DNA of 64,000 nt, from assembly GCF_000801105.2 (NCBI RefSeq), contig NC_079514.1, positions 4,960,001 through 5,024,000 on the forward strand. Reading direction: 5' to 3'. Numbering within the stretch: the first letter of the stretch is position 1; the number at the start of each line of letters is the position of its first letter. A program made the position numbers and the translations under genes. Origin of the DNA: Raphanus sativus. Lineage: Eukaryota > Streptophyta > Magnoliopsida > Brassicales > Brassicaceae. Positions 48,810-59,731 of the stretch are shown here, one piece after another. The notes below the pieces were generated by a model. That model saw nothing but the letters and a program-made list of their open reading frames with translations. It did no database searches and had not been told where the DNA came from.

Positions 48810-49754
48810 CTAAGAAATCAAGACATAGGTATAGATGCAAAGGTTAGTTAGGTTGAAACCTTTTTTATATGAACATAAACTTCATTATAGTATTTGCTAA
48901 ATGAGCCAGAATTTGACTATAACGTGGAAGCATAGAGATAAGCAAGGTAGAACATATGAATAAGTCTTTTCAATATTGGATCAGGAGAGATTTAAGGGAT
49001 AAATATAAATGTTTCTTGATTTGTTTAGCTACTAACTATAGCTCTTCTCTTTGTCAAATTGAGTGACATTCCAAATTGTCAAATATTATTTGGGTTTGAA
49101 GCAGTCCCCAAAAAGTCAATATATAAACTTATATTGAAGTAAGTGTATGTTATATAGTTATTGAGATAGAAGCGCCATATAAGATATCTTTCATGTGCCA
49201 TGGCATGTATAATAATTGAAGCAAATCTGTGAATAAAGTCGATCAAGTAAAAGTAAAAGTAAAATCAAAAGAGCAGTTTGGTATTTGGACAAGTAAATGA
49301 TCGTGACGATCAATTCAATCTAATGGAGTTAGGCTGAAGTCTTTAGCCGCTTCTCGATGGTACTTAGCCCGGGACCATAATATTTAATGGGCATGATGAA
49401 TGTTATTTCAAATGTTCTCTTTGAATACTCTTCCTTTATTCAATGAAGAAAATGGCTGTATACAAAGTAACAAAGTCTCTAGCCGCTTCCCGGCACCAAA
49501 ATATTTATGATATTTTATGTAATGAACACAAGAAACATAAATATTTGTTTGGTATTTTATATTTTATTTAAACTCATAATATATACTAGTTCCCTTACGT
49601 AGTTACTTTCCAACTTGGAAAGGACGAAAAGTGGTGATTAGCAGAGGCAAAGGGAAAAAGTCCGAGTTTCTTTCGCCTCAATTAACAGAGACCCACCAAA
49701 ACAATAAAAGTATAAACGTCCAGAAATTAAAGGAAGTGCACAAAACTAAGAAAA
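47191..49754. other. Intergenic AT-rich region with (AT)n microsatellite
   Basis: No supported gene. A dinucleotide microsatellite of about 13 AT units lies at 48780-48806. A phrase AGAACATATATTTT is repeated at about 48277 and 48308, and AGCCGCTTC recurs at about 49345 and 49481. Confidence 0.55.
48780..48806. repeat. (AT)n microsatellite
   Basis: About thirteen uninterrupted AT dinucleotides, prone to length variation. Confidence 0.95.
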
Positions 49755-49827
49755 TGGAGGTGCGGGGAATCGAACCCCGTGCCTCTCGCATGCGAAGCGA
49801 GCGCTCTACCATATGAGCTACACCCCC
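49755..49827 (-). tRNA. tRNA-Ala (anticodon CGC)
   Basis: A 73-nt cloverleaf on the minus strand. The acceptor GGGGGTG pairs with CACCTCC (one G-T). The D arm is GCTCATATGGTAGAGC. The anticodon stem CTCGC/GCGAG encloses loop TTCGCAT, giving anticodon CGC for the alanine codon GCG. The T arm is CGGGG-TTCGATT-CCCCG. Discriminator is A, with no encoded CCA and no intron. Box A and box B consensus are intact, so it should be transcribed by RNA polymerase III. Confidence 0.96.
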
Positions 49828-50315
49828 AATTTTGATAATTGATGCCTGATAAAATTATTTAACCTAGATCTACAGTTATGATATGAACAAACGAATGGGA
49901 CTCCAATATTCAAACTGTATATTTATTTCTTTCTTAGATGCATTTTTTCAAAAATACGAGAGTAAGCCATATAGAGAGATCCATAAAAGCTTTGTGGGTT
50001 TCTTAGTAAGTAAATCTTGGCTCTGGCCCATTGTGGCAACTTGGAACATGCACTTCAACGCACTAGTACTACTCTTTCTCTACTCTTTCATGATTGCAAA
50101 CCGAGAGTCCAGTTAAAAGTTCATATTCTACCAGTTTCACCAACTAACTCCACAACAAAGCCACATATAAGGTATGATGTTATAATCTCACCAGTTCAGT
50201 AAGAAAACTTTTCAATGACGTAAATTCCTAACTACATCTTAAGAAAGAAGCATTATATACATAGAAAAAAAAAATGAAAACTGTTACAAAGCAGTTAAAA
50301 GTGTGAAACAATCTT
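49828..50315. other. Region between tRNA-Ala and the PH-domain gene
   Basis: Contains the presumed 3' UTR of the PH-domain gene (nearest 50315). Short open frames at 49883-50116 and 50017-50202 look non-coding. No other feature seen. Confidence 0.45.
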
Positions 50316-51575
50316 TCAATTCACTCCTCCACTTGGTAGTCTTTCTTCAGGCTCAAACCTACAATCATGGCGCAATACCGACAACCAAGAATCCACCTGA
50401 GAAAAAAAACAGCGCCCATTAAACATGTTGCAGGATCTCTCAAAGTGTTGTTATATCTATTTGGTGTTCACCCTCACCTGTGTTTTAGAAGTGCTCGAGC
50501 ACTCAAACCTTAGACCTTGACGGGTCAAGATGTAAAAGCAGTGATGTGTTTCATCGAACTCTCTCGTGTAGCTTGGCAACGAACCAACTTCAACGATATC
50601 CGCTAGCAATGTCGAATCTTGAGGGCTCAAATCTAAAAATAGAGAGAGTTTCAAGAAGATATAAACATTTGAAAACAAAAGATCGTTAAAAAGTGAAACT
50701 AGACCTACCAGTAGATAATAAATAGAAGAAGAGACAAGGTCCTTGGAGAACGACGAATCTAGGAAGCCAGTCATCTACTTCTGCATCGTCTAGTGGAGGT
50801 GGTTCACCAGGGAGAGCTTCCCAACGCTGATGTTAAAAGTGAGATTTTGTCAAATAAGAATATATATACACACTAATTAATGGGAGTCTCGTTAGATGAA
50901 TGGGGTAAGAGAGAGCCTTACACTTCGGATAAAGAGATAGCCAGATAAACGAGCAGAGCGCAAGACTTCATCCACATGTTCAAGCCTATGTAAGGAGTAA
51001 ACAAAAAACAAAAGAAGATGTGATCTTAAGTATATAGGTAACAACAATACTAGTAGTATACATTAACTAACACTTACTGTGCTTTGAGGTAAGCTTCTCT
51101 TTCTTCCAAGTCAGATAGTTCTGATCTAAGTGACTCTAACTCTGCTGCTGATAGCTCTACCTGTCCAATAAAAGGATGATAACGAGGAGAAAGAAACTAG
51201 TATAATGAAACAAAAGAAAAGGAAGTGAGATTGGAACCTTTTCTTGGCCATTAGAAACCACCCAAGGAAGACGGCGAAGAGAGAAGAGATTCAGCATATG
51301 TGCTGCTCTTTTCAGTTTTCTGCGAGTACTACTGGACTGGCTTTGACTAAGAGACCCTACTCTATAAACAAAAGATGTCAGCTCAAAGTCTCGACCCCTT
51401 TGTTCTAGCATTAGTTATATGGTGCTAGCTAACAGGCTGCTAGCTACCTCAAAGAAATATTATCGTCGTCTTGGGGGTTTGAAGATGATGGAGAAGGAGA
51501 ATCTTCTGTGGTGGAAGTAGGAACAGTAAAGTGATCAGGTAAGATGTTTAGTTTCCTAGGAGTACCATCACCCAT
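50316..51575 (-). CDS. Pleckstrin homology (PH) domain protein with coiled coil
   Basis: Seven coding exons: 51575-51448, 51361-51238, 51160-51078, 50985-50922, 50826-50709, 50632-50478 and 50396-50316. They total 753 nt (250 aa), with consistent GT/AG sites. The N-terminus is Ser/Pro/Thr-rich and low-complexity. A charged helical, probably coiled-coil part at about 85-125 (ELESLRSELSDLEEREAYLK) follows, then a C-terminal PH-like domain from about 150 (WLPRFVVLQGPCLFFYLL) to its terminal helix (VDSWLSVLRHDCRF). The ATG at 51575 lies a few codons inside an exon that starts near 51613. A non-coding exon ending at 51985 precedes it. PH domains bind phosphoinositides or proteins, but the function of this plant family is not known to me. 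Position fits At4g23895. Confidence 0.85.
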
Positions 51576-52196
51576 AGATTTGAGCTCTGATTCCACAAGA
51601 GCGAGAGAGAGTCTGCATTCAAAAGAAACAAAAAAAAAAAAGAAAGACTATTCATTTTAGTATATGCCATGAATAAAGACACTTGAAGCTTTTTTGTTAT
51701 CATTAGATCTAATCTTAGAAGTAGTATCATCAACAAATAAACAAATAAATCTAATCAAAGTAGAGATTTTTTCTTAGACTTCAGTGAGAATTATCAAAGA
51801 CTCTTTATCTTTCAATACCAATTCTAACAAATCCCACTTCACTAAACGAAGAGTATGATGAGAAAAGGAGAAAACTCTTCTCCAATGGAATGATTTTCTA
51901 GAAATAAGCAAAAGAAGAAACCCCAAAGACACCTTCGGAGAATTTGAAAAACATTAAAGAGAAGATCAGATGAATTGCAATTACCTGTTGGAAGGAGAGA
52001 GGTTGAAACACGAATCTGTTGTGTTTTTTTCTGTTCTCTAGGGGAAAAAAGTGTTTTTTTGACCCAATTTTGGTTTTTGGATTGGATGAAGTTTGGGTTT
52101 AAGCATTACTGACAAAGACACTTTTATCCTTAGGTTACACGGACAAGCTATTACCCACATGGGGGCATTTTTCTGACTCTACATTAATTTATACTA
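51576..52196 (-). promoter_or_regulatory. 5' UTR, leader intron and promoter of the PH-domain gene
   Basis: A minus-strand untranslated exon with donor CCAACAG/GTAATT at 51985, followed by a leader intron to an acceptor near 51614. Upstream (52000-52130) lies the probable promoter. Beyond it a MITE begins at 52197. Confidence 0.5.
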
Positions 52197-52443
52197 CTCC
52201 CTCTGTTTTTTAAAGATCCATGTTCTAGGAAAAAAAATTGTTTTAAAAAGATACATTTTTTACCTTTTCAATGTATTATTTAATGAAAATCTGTTAATTT
52301 CAAGAAAATTAATTGTGTTTATTGGATTTTTATTGGTTAAAAGTTATGGAAAATTGTTATTCACAAAAATCAATGCATTTTTAATGTAATTTCTTAATAT
52401 ATGTGAAAATTCTAGAATATGTATCTTTAAAAAATAGAGGGAG
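52197..52443. mobile_element. Stowaway-type MITE (247 bp)
   Basis: Starts CTCCCTCTGTTTTTTAAAGAT and ends with the near-perfect inverted complement (ATCTTTAAAAAATAGAGGGAG). TA flanks both sides (52195-52196, 52444-52445). It has no coding capacity. Fragments of the same family are at 33222-33294 and 34608-34721. Confidence 0.87.
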
Positions 52444-52744
52444 TACTTATTAACCAAGTTATTTGAGATTAAATAAAAACCTCGTTTGTTATTTGATCAA
52501 AGCTTTACCGATAAATTAAGTTAATCATTCTAAAACTTTCATCTAATCTTGTGCTTTTAAATATCGAATCTTTAGGTGACAGAAGTTGCCAACTAAGCAT
52601 TTGGTGATGATGACGATGAGTTTTTAATGGAACATCCCTAAGACAAAAGTGGGTATGTGTGTGTGTTGTAATGATAATTTGGGAGAATGGGATTTCAATT
52701 ATTGATGTCGTTGACCGAATACATGCTCTCTTTATATTATCTTA

Positions 52745-54175
52745 CTAGGTGTTCTCTTGCACCATGTGCAGTAAAGAAATTTTAAAATATTTTTTAACAG
52801 ATAAATATAAATTATATTTATTTTTTTATTAATATTATAAATTTTCTTTTTATCAATATTTTAATATAAATTTGATTTAAATGAACATTAAAATTAAGAT
52901 AAAAACAATTTTTTATTTTGAATTATATTTAAGAATGTGCATGTATATATTTAAAATTATAATCTTAGTTAGAATTTTCTAGCTATTTATTTTAAATAAA
53001 TATGTAAAATTGCATAATTGTCAAAAACTAAAATTAAACAATATTTATAAAATCTGTAGATACATATAAGAAAATAATGATTTTACTATTTAGTCTGATT
53101 TTATGATTTAATTTTTATAATTTTCTGAAAATATATAATTTTTGAAATATTTTTAATTTAAATGATGTTTCGAAAATTTGAAATGTCATAATTGAATATA
53201 TTTATTTTAATGATGATTTATGAGTTATTATCATATTTTAAAAAGTCCAAAAATAAAAAAATCGACAATAAATGTAATATATGAGTTATTACCTTATTTT
53301 AAAAAGTTTACCAAAATATAAATTAACATTAAATATAATTGTTCATGTCATATTAATCTATAAGACATGTCATCAATTTTAGTAGCTATGTCATATTATT
53401 TTTGTTAAAATAATTGTAGAGAAGACATGTAGCAAAATGAGTTCTCAAATATAGTCTAGGGGATGTAAAATTTCACAATTGTCAAAAATTAAAATTAAAA
53501 AATATTAATAAAATATGTAGATATATACATAAGAAACTAATGATTTTATGATTTAATTTTTATAATTTTCTAAAATATTTATATATTTTTGAAATATTTT
53601 TAATTTAAATGATATTTCGAAATATTTTTAATTTAAATGATATTTCGAAAATATTTTTAATTTAAATGATATTTTGACATTTGAAATGCCATAATTGAAA
53701 TATATTTTATTTTAATGATTATTTATGAGTTATTATCATATTTTAAAAAGTCCAAAAATTTAAATCAAAATAAATGTAATATATGAGTTATTACCATATT
53801 TTAAAAAGTTTACCAAAAATATAAATTAACATTAAATATATTTGTCCATGTCATATTAATCTATAAGACATGTCATCAATTATAGTAATCATGTCATATT
53901 ATTTTTATGAGAATGATTGTAGAGAAGACATGTGGCAAAATCACTTCTCAAATATAGTATAGGGGATTTAAATCAAAAATAAATGTAATATATGGGTTAT
54001 TATCATATTTTAAAAAGTTTATCAAAAATATAAATTAACATTAAATATAATTGTCCATGTCATATTAATCTATAAGACATGTCGTCAATTATAATAACCA
54101 TGTCATATTATTTTTGTGAGAATGATTGTAGAGAAGACATGTGGCAAAATCACTTCTCAAATATAGTCTAAGTGA
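52745..54175 (-). mobile_element. Helitron (1431 bp) with tandemly repeated 5' ends
   Basis: On the minus strand it starts TCACTTAGACTATATTTGAG at 54175 (preceded by A) and ends CTAG at 52745 (followed by T). The hairpin TGCACATGGTGCA lies ten bases before CTAG. Two further copies of the 5' terminus occur inside: A|TCCCCTATACTATATTTGAG at 53966 and A|TCCCCTAGACTATATTTGAG at 53463. Each is followed by the same CATGTCTTCTCTACAAT sequence, making a tandem series with spacings of 209 and 503 bp. It has no Rep/helicase coding sequence. A 28-bp period short repeat (TTTAAATGATATTTCGAAAA) sits at 53605-53665. Confidence 0.82.
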
Positions 54176-54336
54176 TATCTGGCAGCCTTTTTGATTAAAG
54201 GAAAACTCAGCAATCTGTAATTAAGGCCCATTATAATGAACTAGGTCCAATTGAACATTATATGAAAGCCCCCCAATGTATCTAATTTAATTCGAAACAA
54301 ACCATCCGGTTAAACATAAACCGGAACAAACGTTCA

Positions 54337-54603
54337 TCAAGTAATGTATGATGAAGAGGAAACAGATGATGATAGAGATATTTCTAGGGTTTTTTGGTTA
54401 ATAGGGTCAAAGAGAAAGTGTTCCTTGTCTGACGCGAAACAGATTAACTGATGGTTAGAAGACAAGACTCTACTAACTCTGTCTCCAAGGAAGCTTTTTG
54501 TAATGGGTTTTTGTATGGCTAAGTTCAACCTATGGGAAGTGATGGGAGGGAGAGGACTATGCAACGGAGAGAAAGGCATCGAGAAGGAGCTCAAGAGGAA
54601 CAT
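54337..54603 (-). CDS. Hypothetical small protein, possible plastid-targeting N-terminus
   Basis: An 88-codon open frame. The N-terminus (MFLLSSFSMPFSPLHSPLPP) is rich in Ser, Pro and hydroxylated residues with no acidic residues for about 40 positions, as in chloroplast transit peptides. An acidic patch (SDKEHFLFDP) and a Ser-rich end follow. I do not recognise the protein. It could be an exon of a longer gene or chance. The opposite strand also has an open frame over 54503-54784 with a poly-His stretch from a CCA repeat, which I consider less likely. Confidence 0.3.
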   Translation of the reverse strand: MFLLSSFSMPFSPLHSPLPPITSHRLNLAIQKPITKSFLGDRVSRVLSSNHQLICFASDKEHFLFDPINQKTLEISLSSSVSSSSYIT

Positions 54604-56683
54604 AGAGACATCAAAGGCTGAGAACGAGACAGAGAAAGAGAGCGGTTACAGTAACTTGTCGTTTAAAGTACCTGAAGACGGTTTTGAGAAAGAGATTCCC
54701 CGGTGGCAAAAAAATGACTCAAAACATTCATTGAATAAAACCCACCACCACCACCACCGACGAAACGAGGAATGGATGTTGTGATGGCAATGAATCATCA
54801 AACTTGCTTGATTCAACGATGGATCAAAAACCTGAAGGTTTTAAATGACGCTGAGGGAATTTGATGCGAGGAATCCTCTTCAGCCCGTGAACTACGTTCA
54901 TCTTTTTCGCTCTTCGTACCCAATGGGGGGAGAAAGTTTGACGGCCTCTTTGTAAATTTTCTCTGTTTCTTCTTTGAAACGTCGACTCTGTTTTAAAAGT
55001 TTTCACAATCATGGGCCTATTACGATGGTTAGGCCCAGCTAAGCTTATTGCCCATTTAGAAGTGTGTTTTAATATTTCCATGTTCTCGGGCTTTGCATTT
55101 GGAATCGATTCTAGGCAATGACAATGTTCATGTAGCTTTGCTTATTTATGAGAGTCAAGAGGTACCAGATCACAGAGATACACTCATCCTTTTTATAAAA
55201 AAATGTCATTTAGATATTTTTCACACATATTAAAAATCTGATTAAAATATATTTACGTTTTCAATAATTTCATCTATTTAAACAACAATATTTTAAATAA
55301 ATAAATTTATTTATGAGATCAATATATTTTGTAATTAATATAAAACTGAATTAGTAGAAAATTAAGACTCATTTGACTATCTTATCATATGTTAGTTTGT
55401 CCAGCTCTGCTCCCTTGTTTTACTTTCATTTATCTAATTTTACTTTATAAATATATGTTGAGAAACTATGGAAAAAAACCCTCCCTTAAGATGCTCTTAG
55501 ATATTGAAAAACAATATTTATAGTGTTTCTTTATAATTTAGATTGACATTATAATATTTGTATTTTTGGGTAAATAGTTTTATACTTTTCCAAAGATAAA
55601 TAATAATGTTCAAAAGAAAAAAAAGAAAGATAAATAGTGATTTTATTATATATGTAGTGGGACATTATAATATGAGTGTTTGATGGGAAAAGATAGAATC
55701 ATGACTTAGTCAAGCCCCAAAATTCTGGTAAGCTTAAACGCGTTATCTAAATTTAACACTTTTTGTTTCTTTTCTTCTACTCTAATAGTTCTATGTACAA
55801 AACTCAATATTGTAATAAACTTTCTAAAATATACTACAAGTTTCTCAATATGTTTTGCTTTTGCTAGGGATGCTTTTAGTCGACGGTCTATTAATTAATT
55901 AACATAATTTCATACGCGATTATATATATCAGGAAATCGTAATCGGCTATCAATCCCGAATATTTGATTGATTACGTAAAGAATCTGTGAAGAACACATG
56001 TGTTCATACTTGTTGGGTTTTGTTAGCTGTGTGTAGATATTACTGAAATACAAACATTAGAGTAGTATTACTGAGTTTTCTTTTCTATTAGTTAGACTCA
56101 TTCAAAATGGAGTGATTGACCATGTCATATAGAAATATAGAATGCCCCTAGTGGCACGCAATCATTTTTGTTTGTGGAAATATATGTATTTAGAACCACT
56201 GGTTGATGATGATCTTTCTGATAGATAATGATGTAAAATCGGATAAATGTGACGAATCATTTTCAGACGCATTAAGAGAGAAAACTTTAAAGTCATGGTA
56301 AAGCTTTTGACTGATTAGTGATGATATTACGTTTGCTTCCTTTACCTTAATTGCATTAGCCCATGACTCTTTTATCTGCATCCAAACTCATTAACTATGC
56401 ACACAAAATGATACTCATATGATTTGCTATTAACAAAGACTATCTCTCTCTTTTTTTTTACCATTATTGAACTTGAAACCTCGCAATTCAACATCGACTG
56501 TGAATTAATGGACCTGTCAAAGGGGTTTATATTGATAAGTAAAAGATGCTTCTTACACTTTTTCCATAATAAAACAAAACAAATTCTAATAAATTCGAAT
56601 ACCCCACAAGTGGCGTCATCCTCTTTACCCCAAAGTATACTCCACTATCCATGTCTACTTAATCAAAGCATACTCTGGGTCGC
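54604..56683. other. Intergenic region
   Basis: No credible gene. A CCA/CCG triplet run (CACCACCACCACCACCG) lies at about 54742-54759. The remainder is AT-rich. The segment nearest 56683 should include promoter elements of the gene starting at 56818. Confidence 0.5.
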
Positions 56684-56694
56684 CTATATATATA
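56684..56694 (+). promoter_or_regulatory. TATA box of the 199-aa protein gene
   Basis: CTATATATATA about 125 bp upstream of the ATG at 56818, in a typical plant core-promoter position if the leader is about 90-100 nt. Confidence 0.6.
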
Positions 56695-56817
56695 CTCACG
56701 TCTCTCATTCATTGAATATACACAACAACAGACTTAAAATCCCATAAAGACAAGAAGATAACACACACAAACTTTCTCTTCCTTTGTCAATAGAGAAGAA
56801 GAAGAATAAGAAAAAGA

Positions 56818-57417
56818 ATGATGGATACTTTATCTAGATGCTTCAACGGACTCCAAGAAAGATACGAGAGCGTTCTAGAAGCAAAATCAATTTACAGAGA
56901 CGACTTAGACATAACGTTGCCTCTGAACGCATCAGAGGTTTCAGTAGAACCCACCAAGAAGACTCGTTGCTTGCAGAGAGCCAAGAGGATAGACAAATCC
57001 TTGAGGTTCGAAGAGGAAGAGGAAGAGATGGCAAAGCCACTGGCCAAGAAAGAAGGTCAGAAGCCACGTAAGGTTGTGAGGTTTCAGTTAGAGAATAATA
57101 TAATCATCGAGCCGAAGAAGCCAGTGAGGTTCGATCTTGATCAAGAACTTGTACCGGAGGAGAAGCCGCTGGAGGAGAAAGAGAGTTTAAATAAAGTTAA
57201 AGGGAAGGAGGAGGTTGTGAGGATTAAGATCAAGATGACAAAGCAGGAAGCTCAAAGGCTACTAGGGAAATGCAAAAACGATAGTGTTTTGGATTTCGAG
57301 CATGTGGTGGACCAGATAGCACACGTCCCGGTTCATCAGCTTCAAGTCTCTATGGTTGTGGTTGCTTGTAATAAAGAGCGACAGGAAAATGACAGCTGGT
57401 TATCTAAGATGGAATAG
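56818..57417 (+). CDS. Hypothetical charged protein of the DUF7890 type
   Basis: Single-exon gene, 199 aa. An unstructured Lys/Glu-rich N-terminal half has repeated RFxLE/RFDL modules (VVRFQLENN, PVRFDLDQE). A conserved block EEVVRIKIKMTKQEAQRLLGKC at about 130-151 follows, then a hydrophobic C-terminal part. Small plant proteins with this VRIKI(V)MTKQEA block form an uncharacterised family (DUF7890, from memory). Two adjacent ATGs (56818, 56821) compete. I chose the first. A TATA box lies upstream and a short leader without introns. The position is consistent with Arabidopsis At4g23880/At4g23870-type genes. Function unknown. Confidence 0.75.
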   Translation: MMDTLSRCFNGLQERYESVLEAKSIYRDDLDITLPLNASEVSVEPTKKTRCLQRAKRIDKSLRFEEEEEEMAKPLAKKEGQKPRKVVRFQLENNIIIEPKKPVRFDLDQELVPEEKPLEEKESLNKVKGKEEVVRIKIKMTKQEAQRLLGKCKNDSVLDFEHVVDQIAHVPVHQLQVSMVVVACNKERQENDSWLSKME

Positions 57418-58489
57418 TTTTTAGTACTTAATTTTGGGGTTTATTTACCAAAGTTTTGTAGTGTTAGGTTAATATATCTCTACCTATCTATCAAGTTATC
57501 GCGTGCATTTGATACTGTTCTAAGTAAGAATGAACTGGGAAAGATTTGAATATTCAAATATGGAATTAATCATCTGAATGAATACTAATTCAGCTTGAAT
57601 ATTTTAGGTAACGTATCTATTTTCGTAGTATAAGCAAGCGAGAAAAGACTATTAAATCAACCTGAATATCTTATAGGTAATTAAGTTTCGCAGTAAAAAG
57701 CGATAAATCATCCAATATGAAATTGTTATACTAGTTAAATATATATACCTTGATTAACACTCTCTTTAAAAATAACCGATTAAGATTAATTTTATCTACT
57801 TATTCACGGGTCTAGCGAGACATGACTCATTAGCTGCAGTTTGCTGTTTGCAGGTGGATAACATTTTGATGATATAAGATGTACGTATCAATCACTTATA
57901 CAACAGTTATCCATTGTACGTTGTGTGGTAGCTCTCAAAGAAAAGCAGAATGTAGCGTTGAATAAACGAGACCACCAACTACGTATCATCATTGTTTAGT
58001 ATTTTGATCGATTTGTTTGAAGCACAAACTGTATCAAGTTAGGTTTCAATACATATATGTACTTCTTCATGATAATTAGAAGAAAATCTTAACCACATTG
58101 GTTAAGGGTGTAAGCTTAATGAAAATCTACGATTATATAACAACAAACTAGTACTATATAAAGCAACACAACTGATGTACACTAAAGTACTAGTTTATTT
58201 ATGTTTGACACTTTTACAAACTGAACCTTATACATGAGAGAAGAAAATGCAATACATAAACTTCATGTTTTTTTTTGGATTTTCTATGGGGTAAATAAAC
58301 ATTTGCCAGTTTCAAACACCGAAGATATCTCACCTTGCGAACACTTCTCAGGTGAAAAAAAATCATAGGAAAAAAGAGAAATAAAAACAAGCAAATGCAA
58401 ACTCCCCCACGAAAATCCTATCTTAGAGAAAGAAACTTAAATAAATTAAAACCTTAATTAATTATCTAAAAATGATTAAAAAGTGATTA
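57418..58489. other. Intergenic region between two convergent small genes
   Basis: Contains the 3' ends of the flanking convergent genes. Nothing else recognised. It is moderately AT-rich. Confidence 0.5.
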
Positions 58490-58837
58490 CTATAGTGTTT
58501 CTTCAGGCCATTCAGTAATTCTCTCCAACGACGGTCTCCACTTCCGACATCTCCGGCGAGACTCTTCCTCTTCCTCAGCTGCCTTAGCTGCGGCTTCTCC
58601 GGCAAATCTCTCCGCCTCTAGTTCCCTGAGAAAATCCCCGAAAGAAGCCAAAGTTGTTTCTCCCTTCCCTTGGACGTCACCACCGGCATTTAACTGGAAG
58701 AGGATGAGTTTCTCTAACTCATCTCTTCTCAGAACAATCTTCACTTTCCGATCTTTTCTGTTGTAATCTTTCTTCACTTCTTGTTCTTCTTGAACCATTC
58801 TTGTAACGTTGTTTCCTCCATTCAAACAGTTTCCCAT
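58490..58837 (-). CDS. Hypothetical small MGNC-start protein related to the neighbour
   Basis: Single exon, 115 aa, from the ATG at 58837. The upstream in-frame extension to 58993 is low-complexity and lies in the leader. The protein begins MGNCLNGGNN, a fit to N-myristoylation plus a palmitoylatable cysteine, suggesting membrane attachment. A middle block DRKVKIVLRRDELEKLILFQ resembles the VRIKIKMTKQEAQRLL block of the 56818 gene. An Ala/Glu-rich helix and a basic end (RRRCRKWRPSLERITEWPEE) follow. A TATA box (minus strand TATATAAA, 59045-59038) lies about 200 bp upstream. Function unknown. Confidence 0.75.
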   Translation of the reverse strand: MGNCLNGGNNVTRMVQEEQEVKKDYNRKDRKVKIVLRRDELEKLILFQLNAGGDVQGKGETTLASFGDFLRELEAERFAGEAAAKAAEEEEESRRRCRKWRPSLERITEWPEETL

Positions 58838-59037
58838 TTTTATAAATTTAAAGCAAATTTTGAGACAAAAAGGAAATATAATTTTTTGGTTTGTGAAATG
58901 CCTACAAAAAGAGTGCGTAGAAGAAAAAAGAAAACTTGGAAAGTGCCCAAGAAAAAATAATCTTTCTTCTTCTCTTTTTCTTCTGCGGGTCAATGTTAGA
59001 AGTTGGTGACTTGCATGGATTAATGCGTGATATGAGT

Positions 59038-59045
59038 TTATATAA
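59038..59045 (-). promoter_or_regulatory. TATA box of the 115-aa protein gene
   Basis: TATATAAA on the minus strand about 200 bp upstream of the ATG at 58837. Confidence 0.5.
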
Positions 59046-59289
59046 TGTTGAGTGTGGTCTGTTTAGCGCGATAGATGGATAAACCATGCTGATCTGTTAG
59101 ATTTATATTTTAAAAATACAATTTATCGTTAGTTTTATTGATTATAAATCCAACCAACCAAAAATTTGTTAACCCGTTATCAAGATGCTAGTTTCCTTGT
59201 AGTTTAATTGAACAAAATAAAAATAAATCTGATTAAGAAATAGAGCTCAAATCTAAACAAAACCTAAACCTAATAGCTCAATATTCACT

Positions 59290-59731
59290 CAGTGCCGTGC
59301 GAAGGCTATTAGGGGCCTGAGGCAAAAATGATTTAATTTATCTCAAACAATAGTATTATTTTTTTAATATGAACCAGAAAATAATTTTTTAATGATTTTG
59401 ACATTATGTTTAAGAAAAAATTAATCTTATGAAGATTAACGGTAAATGTTATATTTTGGTTACAACTGAAAATTTATAAATATAAACTCAAACACTATAT
59501 GGAAGAAGTGTTTTTGACATATAAAACAATAAGACAAATAAATTAATGTCTACAACAATTAAACAGAAATGATTGTATTATTAAAAAGTATTAAAGCTAG
59601 TATGTTTTTCATTGATCATATTATCATTTTGATTGTATTATTATTTATGAATATGGGGGCCCCAAATTGTATTGATATGAGAGAGGGCCTGAGGCCAATG
59701 CCTCAAAAATAACAAGGTGAGCACGGCTCTG
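59290..59731. mobile_element. Non-autonomous hAT element, second copy
   Basis: A 442-bp copy of the element at 15746-16183, in the same orientation, with CAGTGCCGTGC and GCACGGCTCTG ends. Its own perfect 8-bp duplication TATTCACT flanks it (59282-59289 and 59732-59739). It differs from the first copy by scattered substitutions and a few indels. It sits in intergenic DNA. Confidence 0.93.

Noticed and set aside
54337..54603. Identification as the NDH subunit NdhS
   Set aside because: Arabidopsis has NdhS near here, but I cannot see its conserved domain in this frame.
54503..54784. Plus-strand open frame with a poly-His stretch
   Set aside because: The His run derives from a CAC/CCA triplet repeat, and the composition is unlike a folded protein. 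The minus-strand alternative is slightly better.
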